DNA of 5,962 bases from JARRQB01 sp965368585. Lineage in GTDB: Bacteria; Pseudomonadota; Gammaproteobacteria; Chromatiales; Chromatiaceae. Location of the stretch: the NCBI GenBank assembly GCA_965368585.1, contig CBDUNM010000224.1, positions 1 through 5,962 of the forward strand, read 5' to 3'. The position numbers and the translations under genes are program-made. This document shows, in pieces, positions 1-5,393 of this stretch; position 1 is the first letter of the stretch, and each line of letters starts with the position of its first letter. Below the pieces are notes generated by a model. That model did no database searches. It had not been told where the DNA came from and saw only the letters and a program-made list of their open reading frames with translations.

Positions 1-22
1 ACTCTACAAGGGATGACTACCT

Positions 23-709
23 TTGGATAGAACGGTGCTGGTGAAACGCTTACGCTACGCTGTCCCGTCGCAATACGACTGTCTCGCCTGCCACGAAGGT
101 GCGGCTGTTCCGGTGCTGGGGTTCAGCGCGCTACAGCTTTCGCCTGACCGTGATCCGAAAGCGCTGCACAGCGAGCCTCTTGAAACCGGCGACATCGACC
201 TCTCTGCCCTGGTGGAACGGGTCCTGCTGCGCAACTTGCCACCGGCGCTGATCGACCGGCCACCGCGTATCGACGCCGAATCCGAAGACCAACGTGCGGC
301 GCTCGGCTACCTGCACGGCAACTGCGGTCACTGCCACAACGACCCAGGCGAATCCGGCGCCGGAGTACCGGTAGACCTGCAGCTGGCTCAGTACGTGACG
401 CGGCCTGACAGCGCCCGAGCGGTATTGCGCTCGCTGGTTAGTGCAACCAGCCGATACCAACCGGCCGGTAGCAATGGCATGACGAACGCGGCAGCGCTTC
501 TGACCCGGATGCGCTCGCGTGACCCGCGCGTGCAGATGCCACCCCTTGGCACCCGGGTTGCGGACGAAAAAGCCATGTCACTGATCGAACGCTGGATCGC
601 CCACTGGCAGACGCGCGACCCAGTTCGCACACAGATCGAGCGCCTGGGTGCGGAGGGATTGATCGACCTGCCCACACTGCTCGCGATGCAGCGACGCGTT
701 CATGGTTGA
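23..709 (+). CDS. Di-haem c-type cytochrome, C-terminal part (5' end missing or frameshifted)
   Basis: Seen: two haem c attachment motifs, CLACH at residues 20-24 and CGHCH at 101-105 (numbered from the TTG at 23). A likely Met axial-ligand segment, MPPLGT, lies at 172-177, followed by an amphipathic C-terminal helix (ALIERWI-like), the usual end of a cytochrome c domain. No signal peptide is present although haem c is attached outside the cytoplasm, so the true N-terminus is absent. The frame is closed just upstream by TGA at 14-16, and the TTG has no convincing ribosome site. Frame 3 over positions 3-44 reads ...DDYLWIER..., which could be the preceding segment in another frame, so a single-base indel near 25-40 is plausible. 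Family knowledge: proteins with a VPSxxxCLACH segment followed by GNCxxCH and MPPLGT are typically exported, about 350-450 aa, and act in periplasmic electron transfer or sugar/alcohol oxidation. The exact substrate is unknown. Confidence 0.75.
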   Translation: MDRTVLVKRLRYAVPSQYDCLACHEGAAVPVLGFSALQLSPDRDPKALHSEPLETGDIDLSALVERVLLRNLPPALIDRPPRIDAESEDQRAALGYLHGNCGHCHNDPGESGAGVPVDLQLAQYVTRPDSARAVLRSLVSATSRYQPAGSNGMTNAAALLTRMRSRDPRVQMPPLGTRVADEKAMSLIERWIAHWQTRDPVRTQIERLGAEGLIDLPTLLAMQRRVHG

Positions 710-1083
710 ATCCACGGCACGGTGGCATTTGCCCAGGCGAATCCCGGGCTCCCGGCGCATGCCTTGACCGACTTCGCATACGTCTGACCGAGAATTCGAG
801 AAGATCGCTATGACCCGAATGACCGCAGAACAGGCCCGCGCCGATCGTTCGACTGACCGGACCGGATGCGCCGGTCGCGTCATCCTGCGCGCCGGAATCG
901 GCTGCGGTTCCACAGCCGGAGGCGGTCGGTCGTGTATGCCGAGCTTGACTTGGTAAACGGCGTGTATAGAGCCCGCAATCTGCCGAGCGTCGTATCCACC
1001 CGGCCAGTGGTGAATGTTTTCGGCGCACCGAGTCTCGGTGCGGAACCCGTCATCGGGTCGACCCTCATCATAGATTGAGCGCA
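710..1083. other. Gap between convergent genes with a coding-like stretch but no intact gene
   Basis: This gap separates the di-haem cytochrome from the end of the convergent minus-strand operon. Its left part (710-809) holds nothing I can recognise. An ATG at 810 opens a short frame (MTRMTAEQAR...). The text at 865-933 reads best in a second frame (DAPVASS... PEAVGR). From about 927 to the TGA at 1076-1078 it reads best in a third frame (VYAELDLVNGVYRARNLP..., ending GSTLIID). These pieces join into one plausible polypeptide of about 85-90 aa only if two indels are assumed. I do not recognise the family. It could be a relic of a small gene, or chance open frame in GC-rich DNA. Confidence 0.3.
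1024..1042. repeat. 9-bp inverted repeat between convergent genes
   Basis: CGCACCGAG and CTCGGTGCG flank a single T, so the arms are exact reverse complements. As RNA it would fold as a 7-bp stem with a 5-nt loop. A second small hairpin, ACCCG-TCAT-CGGGT, follows at 1045-1058. The pair lies just past the stop of the minus-strand GAF gene, where a terminator would be expected. Neither strand has the T-run needed for intrinsic termination, so a terminator role is only a possibility. Confidence 0.35.
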
Positions 1084-2430
1084 TCAACGTCCGGGCGCGT
1101 CGACCAGTTTCAGCGTGCGCCTCACGTCGAGGCGAAAGCGCCCGCGCCCGGTCTTCTCGATCGCGATGAAGGGACAACGCTCGGCGAGCCGCCGCTGCAG
1201 CAGGATCAGGCGCGCCTCGAGATTGTCGGTGATATCCGGCAGCTTGAGCGAAGCGTCTACCCGGAGTTCCCTGTTCGTGAAATCGGTGCGGCCAGCCAAA
1301 GCGTGCTCACGCAGCAGTTTCCAGGCAATCGCGCCGGCAACCCCCTTGATGAGGTACTCGTTGTCGACAAAGACACTGTGATCGACCGAGAAATGCTTGA
1401 CCACCGCCTGCGCACCTGAGGTCACTGGCCGGGGCGGCGGAGCGGCGCCCGATTCGCCGGGCCGATCGGCGGACAGCGACAACAGTTCGATCGACAGCGC
1501 GAGTTGACCCGCAAGCACGACCAGGGCGTCTTCTTCTTCGTAGCCGAAACGCTGCTCCTGCGGACTCTCCACGTAAAGTACGCCCAGCAGGCGACGGCCC
1601 AGCGCGAGGGGAACCGCCAATTGGCTGCCGGCGTCCGCGAGCCCCGGAAACGGGATCTCGGATTCGAGCACAATCCCGTCGTCGTTCTTCGCGAAATTCT
1701 GCCGGGTCGCCTGACCATAGCGGTATTCGTGGACCGCATATCCGATGCGTATGGGCGTGAACTCGCGTGCCGCGACACCGACGATACCCTCCCCCATCGC
1801 GATCTCCGAGCCTATACCCGAGTGGGTGTAACCCCGGCTCGCGACCGTGTAGAGACACCTGCGGTCCGGATCGAACACGAGCAACATCGAATGCCGGATA
1901 TCACAGTACTGTTCCAGCCCCTCCAGGGCGGGATAGAGCAGCCGGGCGAGATCGGTGGTTTCGGCGAGACCGGCGAGACAGGAGCGCAGGCCGGACAACA
2001 GATCGACCCGCGGCGAAAACTGTGAAGGCACGTTGCCCGGAACCACCTCAATGTGTTGCACCCGGTAGATATCGGAACCGAGCAGCTTGAACACCTTGCT
2101 CATGCCGGTATGAGACGCAATCGCGGAAAGCCTGGCTTTCATGGTCTCGAACAGCGGGCCCTCGGTCTCGGTGCGCAGATACTCGAGATGGAGCCGGTAG
2201 TGGGCGGCGGTTTCGGGATCGACCACCTGGACGGTGGCGCGCGCGTTGTGCAGCACGTTTTCCCGCGTCTTGTTAAAAAACTGATAGGTCAGTGCCACGT
2301 GGTTTTCGTCGACATAATGCACTTGGGAGAGGTAGGTGACGTTGGGCGTGCCGTCCGCTGCGCAGGTCGCGATCGCGGACGGTACCGCGCCTTCGAAACA
2401 ACGTCGCAGCGTGCCGAGCCCGGGTGTCAT
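1084..2430 (-). CDS. PNPOx-like split barrel + GAF + C-terminal winged-helix-like protein
   Basis: This 448-aa soluble protein has no signal peptide or membrane segment. Residues about 10-130 resemble a flavin-binding split barrel of the pyridoxamine 5'-phosphate oxidase-like superfamily (AIATCAADGTPNVTYLSQV, then VALTYQFFNKTRENVL). Residues about 145-315 form a GAF domain, with MLLVFDPDRRCLYTVASRGY, MGEGIVGVAA, AVPLALGRRLLGVLYVE and a final helix FGYEEEDALVVLAGQLALSIE. A proline-rich linker at 322-337 leads to a C-terminal region (340-440) with FTNRELR, a helix DNLEARLILLQRRLAE and a basic strand pair EKTGRGRFRLDVRR, which looks like a winged helix-turn-helix. The likely role is a sensor-regulator that binds a flavin, haem or small ligand and may bind DNA. 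That is inference from the domains. The ATG start overlaps the stop of the upstream gene by 4 bp (ATGA), so translation is probably coupled. The pair is transcribed divergently from the cytochrome c operon. Confidence 0.85.
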   Translation of the reverse strand: MTPGLGTLRRCFEGAVPSAIATCAADGTPNVTYLSQVHYVDENHVALTYQFFNKTRENVLHNARATVQVVDPETAAHYRLHLEYLRTETEGPLFETMKARLSAIASHTGMSKVFKLLGSDIYRVQHIEVVPGNVPSQFSPRVDLLSGLRSCLAGLAETTDLARLLYPALEGLEQYCDIRHSMLLVFDPDRRCLYTVASRGYTHSGIGSEIAMGEGIVGVAAREFTPIRIGYAVHEYRYGQATRQNFAKNDDGIVLESEIPFPGLADAGSQLAVPLALGRRLLGVLYVESPQEQRFGYEEEDALVVLAGQLALSIELLSLSADRPGESGAAPPPRPVTSGAQAVVKHFSVDHSVFVDNEYLIKGVAGAIAWKLLREHALAGRTDFTNRELRVDASLKLPDITDNLEARLILLQRRLAERCPFIAIEKTGRGRFRLDVRRTLKLVDAPGR

Positions 2431-2930
2431 GGCCTGGGTTCCAGGCGTTTCCCGGCAGATGGCCCGGGAGTCTGCTCAAATACCGCTTCCGGCGTGAACG
2501 CCAGGGCGATCGTCTCTTCCTCAACCGGCGCCGTGATGGCGCGGGTAAAGTAGTCGGCGTATCCGAGCGCACGGATCTCCGTACCGAAGGCCTCGCCATA
2601 GGCTCGCACGAGTTCCTGGTCACCCTGGGTCAACGACCGAACCTCGGCATTTGTTCCCTTGAGTTGAAGGGTTTCGTGGGTTTTCGGCCGCGTGAATACC
2701 ACGGCGATCGGTGCACCGGCGCCTAGATCACGCAACAGCGCCCTGGATCGCAGAACCGAAACGAATACGGTGACCTGGCGCAGGTCGCCGGATACACGGC
2801 ATCCGAAACCGCGCGCGACGGAAGGCGTGAGCGCAGGGTCATGCGATGCCACGTTGATCGCAACCGGCCCGCTCAGGAATATGGCCTGCTTCGCATCGAG
2901 AAGTGGTGCACCGGCTTCTGCTTCCGTCAT
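2427..2930 (-). CDS. Small pyridoxamine 5'-phosphate oxidase-like flavin split-barrel protein
   Basis: This 167-aa cytosolic protein begins MTEAEAGAPLLDAKQ. The strand pattern is that of a single-domain split barrel: FLSGPVAINVASHD, then SVARGFGCRVS, QVTVFVSVLRSRALLRDL, PIAVVFTRPKTHETLQLKG, and a final IALAFTPEAVFEQTPGP. Such proteins bind FMN, F420 or haem in a dimer cleft. The cofactor and reaction cannot be read from this sequence, and the short length argues against a true PdxH. I chose the ATG at 2930 because a GAGG sits 8 nt upstream. The longer alternative from 3029 uses TTG, adds a non-family leader and lacks a good ribosome site. It is the first gene of a two-gene operon. Its last codons overlap the start of the PNPOx-GAF gene, and both proteins carry a split barrel, so they may share a ligand or interact. 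Confidence 0.83.
   Translation of the reverse strand: MTEAEAGAPLLDAKQAIFLSGPVAINVASHDPALTPSVARGFGCRVSGDLRQVTVFVSVLRSRALLRDLGAGAPIAVVFTRPKTHETLQLKGTNAEVRSLTQGDQELVRAYGEAFGTEIRALGYADYFTRAITAPVEEETIALAFTPEAVFEQTPGPSAGKRLEPRP
2432..2446 (-). promoter_or_regulatory. Hairpin immediately upstream of the GAF gene start
   Basis: The arms GCCTGG and CCAGGC (6 bp, 3-nt loop) end one base before the ATG of the PNPOx-GAF gene and lie inside the last codons of the upstream gene. No good Shine-Dalgarno is visible there. The hairpin would cover the ribosome landing site, so ribosomes finishing the upstream gene may be needed to open it. The pairing is seen; the coupling role is inferred. Confidence 0.35.
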
Positions 2931-2938
2931 CGGCCATA

Positions 2939-2942
2939 CCTC
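2939..2942 (-). promoter_or_regulatory. Ribosome binding site of the small PNPOx-like gene
   Basis: GAGG on the minus strand lies 8 nt before the ATG at 2930-2928. It decides the start in favour of the shorter 167-aa protein. Confidence 0.6.
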
Positions 2943-3140
2943 GCGGACAGGGGGCGGGAAATTTGCAGCTGACACGCTCAATTCTAGTCCACCTCCGGCG
3001 GAAATCACGCCACGACAACTTTTCCCCAACGGGAAATCGGCCCGGACAATTTAGCGAAAAACTAGCATGCCGTGAGCCAACTTTTAGCAACGGCAGGGCT
3101 CGCACTTCGATAGTCTCTTTCTTCAAGGAATTACCCCGTC

Positions 3141-3146
3141 AAGGAG
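3141..3146 (+). promoter_or_regulatory. Ribosome binding site of the cytochrome c gene
   Basis: AAGGAG with a 7-nt spacer to the ATG at 3154. This strong site fixes the start of the signal-peptide-bearing protein. Confidence 0.75.
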
Positions 3147-3153
3147 CCATGCA

Positions 3154-3722
3154 ATGAAACCGCTAACCCTATCTTCCTCGATACCGTGGTCTATTCTCTC
3201 ACTGGTGCTTGCCGCCCAGCCAGTCTGGGCCGATGCTGACAAGGTCGCCCGCGGCAAATACCTGGTTACCATCGCCGTGTGCAACGACTGCCATACCCCA
3301 CTCAAGTCCGGGCCGGACGGCGACGGGCCGGACATGGAGCGGATGCTGTCCGGCCACCCGCAGAATCTGCCCGTTACCCACCTTGCCGTGTCGGCAGACA
3401 GTCCCTGGCCGGTAGCCATGTCTGCAACGAATACGGCGTGGTCGGGGCCCTGGGGCGTCAGCTTCACCGCGAACCTGACCCCGGACCCGGAGACTGGCAT
3501 CGGCCGCTGGACTCTGCGCAACTTCAAGGACACCTTGCGCAGCGGCCGCCACCTGGGTCGCGGCCGCGCATCCTGCCGCCGATGCCGATCGCAATGTACA
3601 AGCACTTCTCGGACGAGGACCTGGAGGCGATTTTCAGCTACCTTCAGAGTATCCCCGCGATCAGCAACCGGGTGCCCGAGCCGTTGCCGCCGACCGTCCC
3701 GGCCGTCGCCGGCAAGCCGTGA
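3154..3722 (+). pseudogene. Exported mono-haem cytochrome c, broken by a single-base frameshift
   Basis: The N-terminus is a Sec signal peptide (short basic start, hydrophobic core ILSLVLAA, likely cleavage after VWA at residue 26). The haem site CNDCH follows at 43-47 after RGKYLVTIAV, then GPWGVSFTANLTPDPETGIGRWT. This is the pattern of small periplasmic cytochromes c of about 170-190 aa that pass electrons from dehydrogenases. After RSGRHLG the ATG frame turns into an arginine-, cysteine- and serine-rich sequence, and the family's C-terminus appears in the -1 frame from 3570: ILPPMPIAMYKH, DEDLEAIFSYLQSIP, ending at TGA 3720-3722. The Met of LPPMP is the expected sixth haem ligand. So one base seems to be missing between about 3556 and 3569, in a GC-rich CGCGGCCGCG run. 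Restored, the protein is about 189 aa. Unrestored, the ATG frame runs on to 3891 without the Met ligand. It is either a real mutation or a sequencing error. It heads an operon with the SnoaL-like and phzF genes. Confidence 0.8.
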
Positions 3723-3727
3723 GATGC

Positions 3728-3732
3728 GGAGG
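3728..3732 (+). promoter_or_regulatory. Ribosome binding site of the SnoaL-like gene
   Basis: GGAGG with a 9-nt spacer to the ATG at 3742. It supports a start upstream of the frameshift and shows that the gene was meant to be translated from there. Confidence 0.55.
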
Positions 3733-3741
3733 CGTGACCGG

Positions 3742-4273
3742 ATGAAATCGACGCCGCCCGCAACCCATGTGCCTGCGGGCGGCCAGGGCCGAACGGACCC
3801 TTCCGCTGGCGCCGTGACGCTCGCACGGCGCTTCCTAGAGCGGGTGTGGGGACCGGGGCATGACCTGGACGCGATCGATGACCATCGATGACCTGATGAC
3901 CGAGGACTACCGGATCCGCAGCGGCGGCAAACTTGTTTCGGGACGCGCCGCATTGCGCACGCGGGTGCATCAATTCCAGTCGGTTTACGGCGACGCCCGG
4001 ACCGAGATCCAGGAAATCTTCGCCGATGCTGCGGGGCAAAGGGTCGTCGCGCGCTGGGCGAATACTGGCGTAAATCGTGGGGTCTTCGGGCTGCCACCAG
4101 ACGGGCGGGCGGTCTCATTCACCGGTATCGCGAGCTGGCGTGTGTCGGGCGGGCGCCTCGCGGAGTGTTGGGTGGAGCGTGCCGGCCTCGAAGCGTACTT
4201 AACCCTGACCGGTGGTGATCGGCGGACGCAAGCCGAAGGCAGGCGCCCGGACGACGGTGTCGGCAGCCCATGA
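3742..4273 (+). pseudogene. SnoaL-like (NTF2-fold) protein, frame broken by a 10-bp tandem duplication
   Basis: Two frames together make one SnoaL/ester-cyclase-type protein. Frame 1, from the ATG at 3742, gives the first helix LARRFLERVWGPGHDLDAIDD. Frame 2 then gives LMTEDYRIRSGG, ALRTRVHQFQSVYGD, VVARWANTGVNRG, FTGIASWRVSGGRLAECWVE and a hydrophilic tail. The switch lies in two exact copies of ATCGATGACC at 3874-3883 and 3884-3893. Removing one copy restores a continuous 173-aa frame reading DLDAIDDLMTEDYRI. SnoaL-like proteins are small cone-shaped barrels that act as cyclases, isomerases or hydrolases, but this one's substrate cannot be named. An internal ATG at 3860, with GGGGA upstream, could still give a 137-aa product lacking the first helix. 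It starts 19 nt after the cytochrome c stop and overlaps phzF by 4 bp, so it sits inside an operon. Confidence 0.75.
3874..3893 (+). repeat. Exact 10-bp tandem duplication inside the SnoaL-like gene
   Basis: Two adjacent copies of ATCGATGACC. Ten is not a multiple of three, so the second copy shifts the reading frame. One copy gives a perfect family-like junction between the two frames. This is consistent with replication slippage, or with an assembly or cloning artefact. Confidence 0.9.
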
Positions 4274-5112
4274 CAGCTGGCAGCCTCCACCGTCTGTCCG
4301 CCTTCACGCTCGACCCGAACGGAGGCAACCCGGCCGGCGTCTGGGTCGGTGAGGTACTTCCCACCCCACCGCAGATGCAGCGCCTGGCCGCGGAGGTCGG
4401 TTACTCGGAGACCGCCTTCATCGCTCCAACCACCGGTTTCGGCCGCACAGTCCGGTATTTCAGCCCGGAAGCCGAAGTGTCGTTCTGCGGCCATGCAACC
4501 ATCGCCGCCGGGGTGCTGCTGGGTGAGGCTGGCGGACCGGGGACCTACCGGCTGGCAAGCACGGTCGGCGAGGTTCCTGTCGATGTCCATCGGCGGGAAG
4601 GACGGTGGGAGGCATCTCTGACATCGGTTGAACCCAAGCACCAGCCCGCCGACGCAAACTTGGTAAGAGACGCGCTTGCCGCCCTGCGCTGGGACGAGAA
4701 CGACCTCAGCGCGGCCATGGCGCCAGCACGCGCCTACGCCGGCGCATGGCACCTCGTTCTGGCTATCAATTCACGCAGCCGGCTGGCGGATCTGGACTAC
4801 GATTTCAATGTGCTCAAGACGCTGATGCTGAACGACGGACTGACCACATTGCAGCTCGTCTGGCAGGAGCGCCAGGATCTGTTTCACTCGCGGAACCCCT
4901 TTCCGGTTGGCGGTGTGGCGGAAGACCCGGCCACAGGCGCGGCGGCCGCCGCCCTGGGCGGTTATCTTCGCGACGCCGGGCTGGTTGCGTTACCCGCGAC
5001 GATCGTCGTCCGCCAGGGCGAGGACATGGGGCGACCGAGCAAGATCGTGGTCGATATACCGCCCGTTGGCGGCATTATCGTGACGGGCACGGCGGTTGCG
5101 ATTGAGAGGTGA
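4270..5112 (+). CDS. PhzF-family isomerase/epimerase-like protein
   Basis: This 280-aa cytosolic enzyme has the full PhzF pattern of two related alpha/beta halves. Seen: GGNPAG at 18-23, YSETAF at 45-50 with the likely catalytic Glu47, FSPEAEVSFCGHAT at 64-77, DLFHSRNPFPVGGVAEDPATGAAAAALGGYL at about 203-233 with the second-half DPATG motif, and RQGEDMGRPSKI near 248-259. In PhzF of Pseudomonas the matching Glu acts as acid/base in isomerising a dihydro-hydroxyanthranilate during phenazine synthesis. Most family members lie outside phenazine clusters and have unknown substrates, and no other phenazine gene is seen here, so the symbol phzF is not assigned. The length and the natural VGG...VTGTAVAI end show an intact gene. 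The ATG overlaps the SnoaL stop (ATGA, 4270-4273) and no Shine-Dalgarno precedes it, so translation is likely coupled. The upstream frameshift could therefore lower its expression. Confidence 0.9.
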   Translation: MTAGSLHRLSAFTLDPNGGNPAGVWVGEVLPTPPQMQRLAAEVGYSETAFIAPTTGFGRTVRYFSPEAEVSFCGHATIAAGVLLGEAGGPGTYRLASTVGEVPVDVHRREGRWEASLTSVEPKHQPADANLVRDALAALRWDENDLSAAMAPARAYAGAWHLVLAINSRSRLADLDYDFNVLKTLMLNDGLTTLQLVWQERQDLFHSRNPFPVGGVAEDPATGAAAAALGGYLRDAGLVALPATIVVRQGEDMGRPSKIVVDIPPVGGIIVTGTAVAIER

Positions 5113-5125
5113 AGTATCCACTTCA
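5110..5125 (+). other. Small hairpin at the end of the phzF-like gene
   Basis: TGAAGT-ATCC-ACTTCA forms a 6-bp perfect stem with a 4-nt loop and includes the phzF stop codon. It lacks a following T-run, so it is at best a weak or factor-assisted terminator. Confidence 0.3.
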
Positions 5126-5144
5126 AAGGACGCATCAACATCAA

Positions 5145-5333
5145 CACCGGCGGTGGGATGTAGCTACCGGAAGCCAACCGATTCCAGAGCTTGTACAGAT
5201 TGTCTGCTCGGTCTTGCTCAAAATCCTCCAATGATTGTCTGTCAACACCAGCCGCACCGCGGTTCTCCCTGACCCGCAGGTACGCCTCCCAAACGGCACG
5301 CTCGAAAATACCAACCGGCTTCGTCTCACCCAT
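5145..5333 (-). pseudogene. ltrA: Group II intron reverse transcriptase/maturase, N-terminal remnant
   Basis: From the ATG at 5333 the minus strand encodes 63 codons that look like the start of bacterial group II intron maturases: GETKPVGIFERAVWEAYLRV, then the near-diagnostic NRGAAGVDRQSLEDFE, NLYKLWNRLASGSYIPPPV. This is the RT-0/RT-1 entry region. In intact members PPPV is followed by a basic EIPK-like stretch and about 350 more residues with the YADD catalytic core. Here the text changes at about 5144 to an unrelated LMLMRPLKW and then reads antisense through the phzF end, so reverse transcriptase, maturase and endonuclease functions are lost. A very strong ribosome site, GGGGAGGA (5345-5338), lies 4 nt before the ATG. 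The frame is also open upstream into the STAND fragment, which is chance fusion. Only 32 bp separate the fragment from the phzF stop. Confidence 0.8.
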
Positions 5334-5393
5334 GGATTCCTCCCCATGCGGGTTGACCCACACCTGGGACTGAATGATGCAACCCGGGGTTTC
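5334..5393 (-). ncRNA. Group II intron RNA remnant just upstream of the maturase (probable domain IV start)
   Basis: Between the STAND homology and the maturase ATG lie about 60 nt that code for nothing recognisable but pair well. CGGGTTG (5386-5380) matches CAACCCG (5355-5349), with an inner CCCA/TGGG pairing. In group II introns the maturase is encoded within domain IV, so structured RNA directly before its start is expected. The rest of the ribozyme, including any domain V, is not seen. Assignment to domain IV is by position and not by full folding. Confidence 0.4.

Larger units (their letters stand above)
2931..3153. promoter_or_regulatory. Divergent intergenic region with promoters for both operons
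   Basis: This 223-bp stretch separates two divergent operons and must hold both promoters unless transcription enters from outside. It is more AT-rich than the genes around it. On the minus strand a TAGAAT (2986-2981) could be a -10 box about 50 nt before the small PNPOx start, but no good -35 is visible. On the plus strand GATAGT (3108-3113) is a weak -10 candidate. An inverted repeat, TTTCCC-CAAC-GGGAAA at 3021-3036, sits near the middle and could be an operator. None of these sites is strong on sequence alone. Confidence 0.4.

Noticed and set aside
750..775. CCGGGCTCCCGG as a terminator after the first gene
   Set aside because: Only about four pairs can form with a usable loop, and no T-run follows.
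438..1177. Minus-strand frames of 196 and 199 aa overlapping the di-haem cytochrome and the gap
   Set aside because: Low-complexity arginine/serine-rich composition with no motifs; they oppose the CXXCH-bearing gene.
2931..3029. Longer start (TTG at 3029) for the small PNPOx-like gene
   Set aside because: The added 33 residues do not look like the family, the codon is TTG, and the ATG at 2930 has a GAGG at good spacing.
3723..3891. Reading the cytochrome c gene as a 245-aa protein ending at 3891
   Set aside because: After about residue 138 the frame loses family character, while the -1 frame carries the Met ligand and the natural C-terminus; the last part is the start of the SnoaL gene.
3123..4118. 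A 331-aa minus-strand frame opposite the cytochrome c and SnoaL genes
   Set aside because: It is arginine- and proline-rich, has no recognisable motif, and is antisense to well-supported genes; long shadow frames are common in GC-rich DNA.
3985..4752. A 255-aa minus-strand frame opposite phzF
   Set aside because: It has no family features and overlaps an intact PhzF with clear motifs on the other strand.
5113..5160. ATCAACATCAAC as a repeat array or CRISPR-like unit
   Set aside because: It is only two copies of a 6-bp unit with no spacers.
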